A DNA stretch of 64,000 nucleotides from Centipeda artemidis DSM 19719 (GCF_000426665.1 NZ_AUFU01000001.1:248001-312000), one strand, 5' to 3'; numbered from the stretch's first letter, positions 38,150 through 47,262 are shown. The notes: a model not told the origin generated them from the letters alone. Numbers and translations: made by a program.

Positions 38150-39340
38150 TTACGATTTCGCCGACTGATTGTAGATGTCAAACGCAACCGCCGCGAGGAG
38201 CACCAGCCCCTTAATCGCCTGCTGCCAATCGATGCCGACGCCCATGATGGACATACCGTTGTTGAGTACGCCCATGACGAGACCGCCGACCACAGCGCCG
38301 ATAATCGTCCCGACGCCGCCGCTCGCGGATGCGCCGCCGATGTAGCACGCGGCGATGGCGTCCAACTCGAACATCATGCCTGCCGAGGGTGCCGCCGCAT
38401 TGAGACGCGCGGAGAAGACAAGCCCGGCGATTGCAGCCATCAGCCCCATGTTGACAAAGACGATGAACCGCACCCACCGCGTCTTGATGCCCGAGAGCTG
38501 CGCCGCACGCTCATTGCCGCCCACCGCATAAATGTGACGTCCGAAGACCGTACGGCTGCAAATGAACGAATAAAGTGCCACGAGGAAGCCGAGCAGGATC
38601 AAAATGACGGGCAGCCCCTTGAACTGATCGAGCCAATAGCAGGCGACGAGGCTGACGAGCGCGATTGCCGCGCATTTCACCGTGAATACGGCGGCACTGT
38701 CCGCGGGGATCCCGTGGCGCAGGCGCTGCCGCCGTCCGTTTGCGACAAGATAGATGCCGATTGCGGCGATGAGGACGCCGACGAGCATCGTGCTCATGGG
38801 GAGCGCGCCGATGCCGGGAATGTCCGCAAGGAAGCGCTGCGCGACGAACTGATAGCTTTCGGGGAACGGCGAGAGCGTGTTGCCGTCCAGAATAATCATC
38901 GTCGCCCCGCGGAAGAGCAGCATCCCCGCGAGCGTCACGATGAAAGCGGGGACGCGAACGAACGCGATCCAAAAGCCCTGCCACGCGCCGATGGCGATGC
39001 CGAGCAGGATGCACGCAGCGATCGTCAGCGGCACAGACATCCCCATCGTGACGATCATCGTCGCCGCGACCGCGCCGATCACGGCGACCACCGATCCGAC
39101 GGAAAGATCGATATCCCCCGTCAGGATGCAGGGCAGCATCCCGATCGCGAGAATCAAAATGTAGCTGTTCTGCATGACGAGCTTCGAGATATTCATCGGG
39201 GCGAGCAGCACGCCGTCCGTACACCACTGGAAAAAGAGCGCGATCACGACGAGCGCGATGAACATCGCGTATTTATGCACCGCCGTCTGCAAAATCCCCG
39301 CAGCGCTCATCCCCGCCGCCCCTTCTTTTTGTCCGCTCAT
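38150..39340 (-). CDS. gguB: sugar ABC transporter permease GguB/XylH type
   Basis: Channel subunit of a CUT2 monosaccharide importer. The product (about 396 residues) is highly hydrophobic, about ten helices. It carries the family segment MLPCILTGDIDLSVGSVVA near residues 68-86 and the late motif GRHIYAVGGNERAAQLSGI that contacts the ATPase. The ATG at 39340 follows GGAGGAGGA. It lies 16 bp after gguA and 25 bp before xylB. The ChvE-type binding protein points to a GguAB multiple-monosaccharide system. Confidence 0.92.
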   Translation of the reverse strand: MSGQKEGAAGMSAAGILQTAVHKYAMFIALVVIALFFQWCTDGVLLAPMNISKLVMQNSYILILAIGMLPCILTGDIDLSVGSVVAVIGAVAATMIVTMGMSVPLTIAACILLGIAIGAWQGFWIAFVRVPAFIVTLAGMLLFRGATMIILDGNTLSPFPESYQFVAQRFLADIPGIGALPMSTMLVGVLIAAIGIYLVANGRRQRLRHGIPADSAAVFTVKCAAIALVSLVACYWLDQFKGLPVILILLGFLVALYSFICSRTVFGRHIYAVGGNERAAQLSGIKTRWVRFIVFVNMGLMAAIAGLVFSARLNAAAPSAGMMFELDAIAACYIGGASASGGVGTIIGAVVGGLVMGVLNNGMSIMGVGIDWQQAIKGLVLLAAVAFDIYNQSAKS

Positions 39341-39356
39341 AAGTATTCCTCCTCCG

Positions 39357-40915
39357 TCATCCGGCATTTGCCCGCCGGGTATTGCTCTGCATGATGTACC
39401 GCATGATGCTCTCCTGCGAGGCTTCCTCCGCAGGCAGCTCGCCCACGAACCGCCCTTCGTTCATGACGTAGATGCGGTCGCTGACGCCGAGCACCTCCGG
39501 CAACTCGGACGAGATGACGAGCACACATTTGCCCGCTGCCGCCAGCTCGTTGATCACGCAGTAGATCTCGTATTTTGCCCCCACGTCGATGCCGCGCGTC
39601 GGCTCGTCGAGGATGAGCACGTCGGGATCGGCGTAGAGCCAGCGTGCGAGCATGACCTTCTGCTGATTGCCGCCCGAGAGATTGCGCGTGCGCTGATAGA
39701 TGCCGGGTGCCTTGATGCGCAGCTTCTTCAGATAGTCCTCGGCGACGCCGATCTCCTCCTCCTCGCGGATGATACCGCGTGAGGAAAGGCGCGGGAGGGT
39801 CGGCAGACTGATGTTCTCGCGGATACTCTGCCCGAGGATGAGTCCCTGCCCCTTGCGATCCTCCGTAACGTAGGCGATGCCGTGCGCGATTGCATCGCCC
39901 ACGCTGTTCACAGTGATTTCCTTGCCGTCCTTAAAAATTTTTCCTGTGATATTGCGTCCGAACGACTTGCCAAAAAGGCTCATTGCCAGCTCCGTCCGTC
40001 CCGCACCCATAAGCCCCGCGATGCCGACCACCTCACCGCGCCGCAGGCGCAGATTCACACGATCCACCACGCGCCGCCCTGCGATGTAGGGCGAATCCAC
40101 GCACCAGTCCCGCACCTCGAGACAGACCTCACCGACATGCTGCTCCGTGCGCGCGGGATAGCGATCCGTGATCGCGCGCCCGACCATGCCGCGGATGATG
40201 CGCTCCTCTGAGATCTCGTCCGTGCCCTTTGTGAGCGTCTCGATCGTCCGTCCGTCGCGGATCACCGTGATTTTATCCGCGATGCGCGTGACCTCATTCA
40301 GCTTATGAGAGATGATGATTGCCGTCATGCCGAGACGCTGCCGCAGCTCCAAGATAAGATTCAGCAGTTTTTCACTGTCGTCGTCATTGAGTGCAGCCGT
40401 CGGCTCGTCGAGGATGAGGAGGCGCACATCTTTGGCGAGCGCCTTCGCGATCTCGACGAGCTGCTGCTTGCCGACGCCCATCTTGTTCACCGGCATCTCC
40501 GGTGACTCGCTGAGGCCTACGCGCCGTATGAGTTCTGCCGCACGTTCATAGACCGTCTCCCAGTCGATGATACCGCGCCGCTGCTGCTCATTTCCAAGGA
40601 AGATATTCTCCATCACCGAAAGATAGGGGATAAGCGCAAGCTCCTGATGAATGATGACGATGCCGACACGCTCGCTCTCGCGAATGTCCCGGAACCGGCA
40701 TTCTTCCCCGTCGTAGAGAATTTTCCCGCCGTAGCTCCCATAGGGATATACGCCGCTCAGCACGTTCATGAGCGTGGATTTCCCCGCACCGTTCTCACCG
40801 ACGAGCGCGTGGATCTCCCCCCGGCACGCACGGAGATGTTGACCTTATCAAGCGCGCGCACGCCCCCCGGGAAAACCTTCTCGATATCCTGCATTTCCAG
40901 CAGTACGTCCGCCAT
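39357..40915 (-). pseudogene. gguA: sugar ABC transporter ATPase GguA, frameshifted at a six-G run
   Basis: ATPase of the CUT2 importer. From the ATG at 40915 (after AGGAGGTGA) the frame reads MADVLLEMQDIEKVFPGG and then fails at GCCGGGGGGAGATCC (six G, plus coordinates 40817-40822), just before the expected Walker [17 protein letters not shown]-type codons continue in another frame, which stays open to 39357 with two signatures and Walker B motifs ([32 protein letters not shown]). Loss of two G, or gain of one, restores about 518 residues. All other features are intact, so this is recent decay, a sequence error, or a slippage switch. Confidence 0.85.
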
Positions 40916-40930
40916 AGTTTCACCTCCTAG

Positions 40931-40993
40931 AAAAAACGTCCTCTGCGATCCGATGAGACCATTCCGGTTCCCGAGGAATCGACAGAGGACGCA
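40931..40993 (-). terminator. hairpin with T-run between chvE and gguA (possible attenuator)
   Basis: On the minus strand CGTCCTCTG (40983-40991) pairs with CAGAGGACG (40937-40945), with partial pairing inside, followed by six T (40936-40931). Placed after the binding-protein gene, it could let most transcripts stop there so that the binding protein exceeds the membrane subunits. Confidence 0.8.
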
Positions 40994-41005
40994 CGCCGCT
41001 CTTAT

Positions 41006-42103
41006 TTATTTCTGCAATTCGGCTTCGGTGTAGTATCCGGAATCGATCAGCAGCGCCTTATAATTCGAGGCATCGACGAATTTCGGCTCGAGTAGGTACG
41101 AGGGAACAATCTTCACGCCGTTGTCGTAGTCCTTCGTATTGTTGACCTCCGGCTCCTGCTTGTTCAGGACAGCCTCGACCATCTTCACAACCTCATCCGC
41201 GAGCGCACGCGTGTCTTTGAAGACCGACATGGACTGTTCGCCCGCAATGATTGCCTTCACATTCGGCAGATTCGCATCCTGTCCCGTGATCACCGGCATC
41301 TTTTTGCCTACCGTGTTATAGCCCGCAGATTTCAGCGCCGACTGGACGCCGAGCGAAACCGAGTCGTTCGAACAGAGCACCGCATCCACATTTGCGCCCG
41401 TGTAGTAAGTCGTCAGGATGTTGTCCATGCGCTCCTGCGCCTTTGCCTCATCCCAGTTCGGCGTCGCGCACTGCTCGCGCGTCATCTGACCCGAGCGCAC
41501 GACGAGCTGCCCCTTTTCGATATAGGGCTTCAGTACGTCCATCGCACCGCCGAAGAAAAAGTTCACGTTGTTGTCGTCCATCGGCCCCGTCGAAATCTCG
41601 AGGTTAAATGGACCTTTGCCCTCGGCAAGCCCCAGTTTATCAGCGATGTACTGTCCCTGAATCTTGCCGACGAGATAATTGTCGAACGTCGCATAGTAAT
41701 TGACCGCATCCGTATTCATGATGAGGCGGTCATAGGCGATGACCGCAACGCCCGCGTCCTTCGCCTCGTTGAGTACCGAGGAGAGCGCGCTGCCGTCGAT
41801 CGAACCGACGACGACGACCTTACAACCCTTTGTGATCATGTTCTCAATCTGCGAGACCTGTGTCTCCACCTTGTTCTCGGCGAACTGCAAGTCCACATCG
41901 TAGCCCTTCTCGCGGAGCTTCTTCTCCATGTTCGCGCCGTCCTGATTCCAGCGCTGGAGCGATTTCGTCGGCATCGAGACGCCGACCTTGATCCCTTTGC
42001 CGGCATCCGACGCACCGCTGCTCCCGTTCGAGCTGCCGCATCCGGCAAAAAACGCCGCCGTCACCAGTGCCAGACCGCAGGCGAGGAGTTTCTTCATGCG
42101 CAT
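41006..42103 (-). CDS. chvE: multiple-monosaccharide-binding lipoprotein ChvE
   Basis: Periplasmic-side sugar receptor of the GguAB importer. The mature protein matches the Agrobacterium ChvE pattern: VGVSMPTKSLQRWNQDG, SQIENMITKG, SIDGSALSSVL, YDRLI, and YATFDNYLVG, plus VKIVPSYLLEP near the end. An N-terminal signal peptide ends in lipobox FAGC. ChvE proteins bind arabinose, xylose, galactose and glucose. The ATG at 42103 is nine bases after AGGAGG; the ATG at 42097 is an alternative. It is first in the operon and faces the LacI-type gene across a shared control region. Confidence 0.94.
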   Translation of the reverse strand: MRMKKLLACGLALVTAAFFAGCGSSNGSSGASDAGKGIKVGVSMPTKSLQRWNQDGANMEKKLREKGYDVDLQFAENKVETQVSQIENMITKGCKVVVVGSIDGSALSSVLNEAKDAGVAVIAYDRLIMNTDAVNYYATFDNYLVGKIQGQYIADKLGLAEGKGPFNLEISTGPMDDNNVNFFFGGAMDVLKPYIEKGQLVVRSGQMTREQCATPNWDEAKAQERMDNILTTYYTGANVDAVLCSNDSVSLGVQSALKSAGYNTVGKKMPVITGQDANLPNVKAIIAGEQSMSVFKDTRALADEVVKMVEAVLNKQEPEVNNTKDYDNGVKIVPSYLLEPKFVDASNYKALLIDSGYYTEAELQK

Positions 42104-42159
42104 CCTTATCAGCCTCCTAAATAGTGTCCGACGTCCCTCCCGGGACTTTTTCCTCCATA

Positions 42160-42173
42160 TGTGTTCGAGCAAA
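42160..42173. promoter_or_regulatory. second LacI-type operator-like site in the chvE leader
   Basis: TGTGTTCGAGCAAA matches the upstream palindrome TGTGCTCGAGCACA at 11 of 14 positions. The centres are 68 bp apart, about 6.5 helical turns. Confidence 0.5.
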
Positions 42174-42227
42174 ATTTATACACGAAAGTACGATTCATAT
42201 TATTGATTTATCATGTATATCTTTTTC

Positions 42228-42241
42228 TGTGCTCGAGCACA
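42228..42241. promoter_or_regulatory. LacI-family operator over the chvE start site
   Basis: The perfect 14-bp palindrome TGTGCTCGAGCACA has the central CG typical of LacI-family operators and covers the predicted transcription start of chvE (about 42240). The divergent LacI-type gene is the obvious source of the repressor. Confidence 0.7.
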
Positions 42242-42246
42242 GTTAT

Positions 42247-42275
42247 AGAGTATCAGAGCGGCATAGAGTTGTCAA
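42247..42275 (-). promoter_or_regulatory. promoter of the chvE sugar operon
   Basis: TTGACA (42270-42275), 17-bp spacer and TACTCT (42247-42252) on the minus strand. The start site would fall inside the operator palindrome. Confidence 0.7.
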
Positions 42276-42305
42276 GTCCAAATTGACAGAATTTCTATAA
42301 AATGT

Positions 42306-42334
42306 TTGTCAAACAGGAAAAAAGAACGTATAAT
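42306..42334 (+). promoter_or_regulatory. promoter of the LacI-type regulator gene
   Basis: TTGTCA (42306-42311), 17-bp spacer and TATAAT (42329-42334), about 20 bp before the start codon, giving a very short leader. Confidence 0.7.
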
Positions 42335-42356
42335 GTGGCAAACGGGGAGGGAGTTT

Positions 42357-43379
42357 ATGATCACCATCAAACAGATCGCCGAGCTGTGCGGTGTCTCGCG
42401 CGGCACAGTGGATCGCGTCATCAACGGACGCGGCAACGTCAAGGAGGAAAAACGCGCGCAGATCCTCAAGACCATGGCGGAGTTCGGCTACCGTCCAAAT
42501 CCTGCGGCACGCGCGCTCGTCTCACAGAAACAATGCCCCGTCGCGGGCATCGTCATCGCGGCGAGCGAAATACAATTCTTCTCCCCCATCATCACTGCCC
42601 TGCGCAAAGCCGCCGATTACTACGGCCGTTTCGGGCTCGAAACGCAGTTTCACCTCCTCACAGGGTACAGTGTCCGGGAACAATGCGATGCGATTGCCGC
42701 TCTGCGTGCGGCGGGCGCGGAGGCGCTGATCATCAACCCCATCAACGACCCGGAGGTCATCTCCGCGCTCGAGGAGGCCATCGCAGACGGCATCTTCGTC
42801 ATCTCGCTCAACAACGACTTTGAGACGCGGCAGCCGCACATCTATGTCGGCTGCGATTACGAAGCGGGCGGGCGCACGGCGGCGGCGCTCCTGCGCAAAA
42901 TTTGCAGGGGGAGCATCAACGCGGGCGTCAGTTACAGCGGCGAGCGGATGCTCGGGCATCTCCGGCGCGTCGAAGGGTTCCGCAGCCGCCTCGCCATGGA
43001 GGAGAGCTGCAGCGTCGTCGCCGTCGAGGAGGACTCCGACGACGACATCCACGCCTACGAGGAAACGCTCCGCATGATCGACGAACACCCCGAGATGAAC
43101 GCCTTTTTCATCGCAACCTCAGGCGGCGCTCACGGCGTCTGCCAGGCATTCGTCAAGCGCAGGCGCACACAGGACGTTACCATCGTCACCTTTGACACCA
43201 TCCCCGCCATCGAGCGCTCCCTGCGCGCCGGCATTATCGACGCCGCCATCTATCAGCACCCGCGCAGGCAGGGCGAGATTGCCATGCAGCTCACCTACGA
43301 CCGCCTCATCAGCGGCATCGCCCCCTCACGCGAACGCTATATCATGCAGAACGAAATCCGTATCATCGAAAATTTTTAA
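42357..43379 (+). CDS. LacI family transcriptional regulator of the sugar operon
   Basis: Probable repressor of the divergent chvE-gguAB-xylB operon. The 340-residue product has the LacI helix-turn-helix at residues 3-25 (ITIKQIAELCGVSRGTVDRVING) and hinge helix near NPAARALV. A periplasmic-binding-protein-like sugar domain follows, with DPEVISALEEAIADGIFVI. The ATG at 42357 is taken because it follows GGGGAGGGAG and gives the normal LacI N-terminus. Its sensor domain likely binds the sugar or a phosphorylated product. Confidence 0.92.
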   Translation: MITIKQIAELCGVSRGTVDRVINGRGNVKEEKRAQILKTMAEFGYRPNPAARALVSQKQCPVAGIVIAASEIQFFSPIITALRKAADYYGRFGLETQFHLLTGYSVREQCDAIAALRAAGAEALIINPINDPEVISALEEAIADGIFVISLNNDFETRQPHIYVGCDYEAGGRTAAALLRKICRGSINAGVSYSGERMLGHLRRVEGFRSRLAMEESCSVVAVEEDSDDDIHAYEETLRMIDEHPEMNAFFIATSGGAHGVCQAFVKRRRTQDVTIVTFDTIPAIERSLRAGIIDAAIYQHPRRQGEIAMQLTYDRLISGIAPSRERYIMQNEIRIIENF

Positions 43380-43385
43380 CTGCCG

Positions 43386-43435
43386 ATATGAAAAGAAGCT
43401 GCTGCACGCTCATGTGCAGCAGCTTCTTTTCGTAT
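43386..43435. terminator. bidirectional intrinsic terminator
   Basis: GAAAAGAAGCTGCTGCAC and its exact complement around a six-base loop, with A and T tracts on each side, between the converging LacI and ECF genes. Confidence 0.92.
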
Positions 43436-43461
43436 CGATCGCAGTAAATACATTTTTACAC

Positions 43462-43962
43462 TCAAATCTGCGGTATACGCCCCCGCAGCATCGGCAGAAG
43501 CAAAAATGCGGCGATGCTGTTGACGATCCCCTCGGCAAGCAGTCCCGGCGTCGCGGCGAGCGCCGCTGTAACTCCGTCATAGAGCACTGCCCCCGCGAGC
43601 GTATAGGCAAATGCCATCCACAGGCTCGAGAGCAGCAGCGCCGTCACGATCCTCCCTTGCCCCATTGCTCGTCCTTGCGGCGCAATGCGATAGACAATCT
43701 CCGCCATACCGTATTTGATCACAATCGTCGGCACAGCCCAAAGGGCAAACCCGCCAAGCAGATCCGCGAGTGCCGAGCCAAGACACGCGGCGATGATCGC
43801 CGGCCGCCGCGGCACAAGGAGCGCCAACAGGAAGATCACCGCATCGCCGAGATGCGCATAGCCGAGCGGGATCGGGATATGAGGCACAAATGTTGCAATA
43901 AAAACAAGCGCTGTCATAAGTCCCGTAAAGACAATTTCACGTGTGGAAAAACTGCTATACAA
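43462..43962 (-). CDS. ECF transporter S component (vitamin-type), substrate unknown
   Basis: Substrate-binding membrane subunit of an energy-coupling-factor importer. The 166-residue product has about five or six helices and the family stretch PIPLGYAHLGDAVIFLLALL near residues 31-50, which resembles the riboflavin-transporter-like S group. Start is TTG at 43962 after AGAGGAG. No EcfA/A'/T genes lie in the window, so it must share a general ECF module elsewhere. The upstream 70 bp is A/T-rich; I recognise no riboswitch. The vitamin cannot be assigned. Confidence 0.8.
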   Translation of the reverse strand: MYSSFSTREIVFTGLMTALVFIATFVPHIPIPLGYAHLGDAVIFLLALLVPRRPAIIAACLGSALADLLGGFALWAVPTIVIKYGMAEIVYRIAPQGRAMGQGRIVTALLLSSLWMAFAYTLAGAVLYDGVTAALAATPGLLAEGIVNSIAAFLLLPMLRGRIPQI

Positions 43963-44049
43963 AATATCATGCTCCTCTGTTCATCTTACAGAATATAACA
44001 TAGCACATGCGGGATTAAAATACAATGTATCATCTGTAAGCACAGCAAA

Positions 44050-44096
44050 ACAAATGACCTCCGTCGCTCAAATATGGTGAAGGAGGTCATTTTTGA
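44050..44096. terminator. intrinsic terminator after ccdA
   Basis: AAATGACCTCC and GGAGGTCATTT form an 11-bp stem around a long loop with T-rich flanks, directly after the ccdA stop codon. Confidence 0.75.
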
Positions 44097-44103
44097 TATA
44101 TCG

Positions 44104-44787
44104 TTACGAAAGGATACGCACGATCCGCGTCAGCGAATCCGACCAGAGCAGGATGCCGAGGAGGATGAGCACGACGCCCGCGGCGCGCTGAATCTTTGGC
44201 AGATATTGGTAGAACGCCCGCAGCTTGACGATATGCCGCCGCCAAATGACCGCGAGCAGGAAGAACGGCACCGCAAAGCCGAGGCTGTAGACGAAGAGCA
44301 GGAGCGCGCCCGCGCCGACCGTTGCGGTGTCGCCCGCATAGAGGAGGATCGTGCCGAGCACAGGTCCCGTGCACGGCGTCCATCCGAGCGTAAATCCGCA
44401 GCCGAGGAGGAACGCTCCCCCGATGCCGTCAAATCCGCGCCGCTGGAACGGACGATACTCTCTAAGCAGGAGTGGAATGCGCACCCATCCCGTCATGAAG
44501 AATCCCATGATGATGATGAGCACCGCGGCCGCCTGCCGCAGAATGTCCTGATAGGAGAAGAGCCACGATCCAATGAGTGAAGCGGTCGCACCAAGGAGGA
44601 CAAAGACGAGGGTAAATCCCGCGAGAAATGCCGTCGTATTTGCATAGAGACGCCGCGCTTCTCCGCCGTCCTGCTTGCTGTTCTGCGCGAGAATGAGCGA
44701 GAACGTCGGCAAGAGCGGCAAAACGCAGGGAGAGACAAAGGAGAGGACGCCTGCAAGGAACGCCCCGCCGAGCATTGTGACGGTCAT
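44104..44787 (-). CDS. ccdA: cytochrome c biogenesis protein CcdA (thiol-disulfide electron carrier)
   Basis: Moves reducing equivalents across the inner membrane to extracytoplasmic thioredoxin-like proteins. The 227-residue product has about six helices and the paired cysteines of the family in SPCVLPLLP (about residue 20) and GWTPCTGP (about residue 139). The ATG follows GGAGAGGGGG. It lies 39 bp after the TlpA-like lipoprotein gene, its likely redox partner, and closes the prmA-rsmE-tlpA-ccdA run. Confidence 0.93.
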   Translation of the reverse strand: MTVTMLGGAFLAGVLSFVSPCVLPLLPTFSLILAQNSKQDGGEARRLYANTTAFLAGFTLVFVLLGATASLIGSWLFSYQDILRQAAAVLIIIMGFFMTGWVRIPLLLREYRPFQRRGFDGIGGAFLLGCGFTLGWTPCTGPVLGTILLYAGDTATVGAGALLLFVYSLGFAVPFFLLAVIWRRHIVKLRAFYQYLPKIQRAAGVVLILLGILLWSDSLTRIVRILS

Positions 44788-44826
44788 AGCCGCCCCCTCT
44801 CCATGCGTGCCGGATCAAAGAGCGGC

Positions 44827-45372
44827 TTAGAGGTGGTTAATGACATCTTCAAGCTGCTCCTTTGTCACGCCGCCCGTACGGCGATAGACTACCTTGCCCT
44901 CGGCATTCACGACAACGGTCGTCGGGATGGCACGAACCCCGTAGAGCGTCGCTGCCTCGCCCTTTGCATCAAGCAGAACAGGCAGCTCCACACCGCGGTC
45001 GGAGAGGAATTTCTGTACGGGCGAGGCTTCTTCCTGCAAGTTCACCGCATAGAAATCCACCTGATCCTTATGTGCGGCATAGAACGCGGCGATGTCCGGA
45101 ATCTCCGCCTGACAGGGCGGGCACCACGTCGCCCAGAAATTGATAACGTAGGGCTTTCCGTTCGCCTTGACGGCGACATCCTCGCCCGCTGGATTCTTCA
45201 GCGTGAAGGTCGGCGCGACATCTCCCGTCAGCCCCTTACCCGCAGGTTCCTGTGACTGCTGCTGTGCGCTCGCGGTCTGTCCCGCCGCCGCACCGCTGTC
45301 GCTGTTCCCGCAGCCGACGAAGAGAGAGAGCGAGAGGAGTCCCGCAAATGCTGCCATATATGTTCGTTTCAT
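44827..45372 (-). CDS. TlpA-like thioredoxin-fold lipoprotein
   Basis: Extracytoplasmic thiol-disulfide reductase anchored by a lipobox (FVGC near residue 20). The mature part of the 181-residue product carries WATWCPPC, the reducing CxxC of TlpA/ResA proteins, and the cis-proline segment GVRAIPTTVVV. The ATG at 45372 follows AAAGGAA; in-frame upstream starts overlap rsmE. With CcdA it forms a complete electron relay that may serve oxidative repair or cytochrome maturation; no cytochrome gene is nearby. Confidence 0.9.
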   Translation of the reverse strand: MKRTYMAAFAGLLSLSLFVGCGNSDSGAAAGQTASAQQQSQEPAGKGLTGDVAPTFTLKNPAGEDVAVKANGKPYVINFWATWCPPCQAEIPDIAAFYAAHKDQVDFYAVNLQEEASPVQKFLSDRGVELPVLLDAKGEAATLYGVRAIPTTVVVNAEGKVVYRRTGGVTKEQLEDVINHL

Positions 45373-45388
45373 AGGATTTCCTTTCATT

Positions 45389-46135
45389 TTATACATCGAG
45401 ATTACCAAATTCATACTGCACGACGGTCAGCGCTGCGATCGCCGCGGTCTCCGCACGCAGGATCAAATGCCCGAGCGATACGGGCTGCGCCCCTACCGTC
45501 GTCAGCCGCGCCGCCTCGGTGGGTGAAAATCCGCCCTCGGCGCCGACGATGAGGACGACGCGCGCACTCGTCACAGTCCGAAGAACGGCGCGCATCGACT
45601 GCATCCGCTCTCCCTCATAGCAGAAAATTACCGTCGTATCCACGCCGCCAAAAATCTCTGCATCCCCAAGTATGCTGTCGATAGAGCCGACAGGGGCAAC
45701 GTGCATGAGCGACAGGCGCCCACACTGTTTTGCCGCCTCGTCTGCGATCTTTTGCCAGCGTGCGGTCTTTGCTGCTGCCTTCTTGGCATCGTAGCGCACG
45801 ACGACGTGCTCGGTCACGATCGGGTGGAGCGCCGCCGCGCCCAGTTCCACTGCCTTTTGCACAATAAAGTCCGTCTTCTCCCCTTTGAGAAGAGCCTGCA
45901 CGAGGATGACCTCCGCGCGGGCGGGGGCATCGTCCTCCACATACGAATCGAGCCGCAACGTCACTGCATCCCGTGCAACCGCCGTGACCGTCATGCGCGC
46001 GGCGCGTCCGTCCGTGCCCGCGACGACGTGTACAGCACCGAGCTGCGCGCGCATCACGCGCGCGAGATGATGCGCATCGCCGCCCGTAATACGGATTTCG
46101 GGTGTGAGTTCCCCCGGGTAAAACAGCCGGCGCAT
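45389..46135 (-). CDS. rsmE: 16S rRNA m3U1498 methyltransferase RsmE
   Basis: SPOUT-family enzyme that methylates U1498 of 16S rRNA. The 248-residue product has an N-terminal PUA-like domain (about 1-70, with GGDAHHLARVMR) and the SPOUT trefoil knot with IVGAEGGFSPTEA and LGHLILRAETA near the C-terminus. The ATG overlaps the prmA stop as TAATG, so translation is coupled. prmA-rsmE pairing is very common in Firmicutes. Confidence 0.95.
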   Translation of the reverse strand: MRRLFYPGELTPEIRITGGDAHHLARVMRAQLGAVHVVAGTDGRAARMTVTAVARDAVTLRLDSYVEDDAPARAEVILVQALLKGEKTDFIVQKAVELGAAALHPIVTEHVVVRYDAKKAAAKTARWQKIADEAAKQCGRLSLMHVAPVGSIDSILGDAEIFGGVDTTVIFCYEGERMQSMRAVLRTVTSARVVLIVGAEGGFSPTEAARLTTVGAQPVSLGHLILRAETAAIAALTVVQYEFGNLDV

Positions 46136-47088
46136 TATTCGAAGACTTCCTCCTTGCGGCGCATGATCATCGCCGCCCACTCTTTATCACAGGTCATGTC
46201 AAGCACGGTGAAGCCGTGCTGTTCTGCGGCACGCTCCACATCACCGATACGGTCGTCGATGATACCCGACGCAAGGAATGTACCTCCGGGGGCAAGGAAT
46301 TCGTCAAGTCCATCGAGCAAGCGGATGACAACGTCCGCAATGATATTCGCCATAATGAGACCGGCAGGCTCCATACCGCGGCAGATAGCGAGCAAATCGC
46401 TCTCCATCGCGACGACATGCCCCCGCACGTCATTCTGTACGATATTCTGCTCCGCGACACGCACAGCGACCGGATCGCAGTCCATCGCGAGAACTTCCCC
46501 GGCACCGAGTTTTGCCGCGGCAATGGCAAGGATCCCCGAACCACATCCCACATCATAGACGCGCGTCCCCGGGACGACGAGATGTTCCAATGCGCGCAGA
46601 CACATTGCGGTCGTTGCATGAGCACCGGTACCGAACGCCGCGCCGGGATCGAGATCAATGACGATTTCATCGTCTTTTGCCGTATATTCTTCCCATGTAG
46701 GACGCACGACAATGCGCTGCCCGATTTTCTCCGTATGAACGTATTCCTTCCAGGTCTCCGCCCAGTCCTCATCCGCCATAAACGTATGCGAAATCGTCCC
46801 GGCACCGACGCGCACGGCGCTCTCCTGCAGCGCCGCGACACGCTGTGCGAGCGTACGCAGGCGCTCCTGGAGATGCGCATCATCCGGCAGATAGGCGGAT
46901 ACGGTCACGGTGTCCGTGTCCTCGGCGCGCGGCAGGTCGGTGTAGTCCCAGAGCCCGGCATCAATGTACTCATTGACCAGCGACGGATCGTCGAGCTCCA
47001 CGCCTCCCGCGCCGAGCTCGAGCAGAATATTCCCGATCAAATCCGCAGCTTCATGCGTCGTCACTACACTTACTTTTGCCCAGCGCAT
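46135..47088 (-). CDS. prmA: ribosomal protein L11 methyltransferase PrmA
   Basis: SAM-dependent trimethylation of ribosomal protein L11. The 317-residue product has the N-terminal substrate domain, then DPGAAFGTGAHATT, the SAM motif VYDVGCGSGILAIAAAKLGA and the NPPY-like segment IMANIIADVV. The ATG at 47088 is seven bases after AGGAGGA; an earlier in-frame start lacks support. It is first of the four-gene run ending with ccdA. Confidence 0.95.
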   Translation of the reverse strand: MRWAKVSVVTTHEAADLIGNILLELGAGGVELDDPSLVNEYIDAGLWDYTDLPRAEDTDTVTVSAYLPDDAHLQERLRTLAQRVAALQESAVRVGAGTISHTFMADEDWAETWKEYVHTEKIGQRIVVRPTWEEYTAKDDEIVIDLDPGAAFGTGAHATTAMCLRALEHLVVPGTRVYDVGCGSGILAIAAAKLGAGEVLAMDCDPVAVRVAEQNIVQNDVRGHVVAMESDLLAICRGMEPAGLIMANIIADVVIRLLDGLDEFLAPGGTFLASGIIDDRIGDVERAAEQHGFTVLDMTCDKEWAAMIMRRKEEVFE

Positions 47089-47221
47089 ATCGACTCCTCC
47101 TATTCCCGGTTCCGCAATCCACACTTCTCCGGTGGGAAATAGCTGAGTTTATTATACATGATATAGGCGGGAAAAGCGATTAGAATATTCTTTTTTTTAG
47201 CGCCCGCAAGCTGCCTCCTCT

Positions 47222-47262
47222 GAAAAAGAGCTGCCGCGCGCCAAAGGCGTACGACAGCTCTC
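47222..47262 (-). terminator. intrinsic terminator of the superoxide reductase gene
   Basis: GAGCTG-CG and CG-CAGCTC arms form a stem followed by TTTTTC on the minus strand, about 20 bp beyond the stop. Confidence 0.75.

Noticed and set aside
35737-38214. 825-codon open frame on the plus strand
   Set aside because: It spans the complements of the AraC-type gene, a non-coding gap and xylB. It has no motif and no ribosome site; it results from high G+C content.
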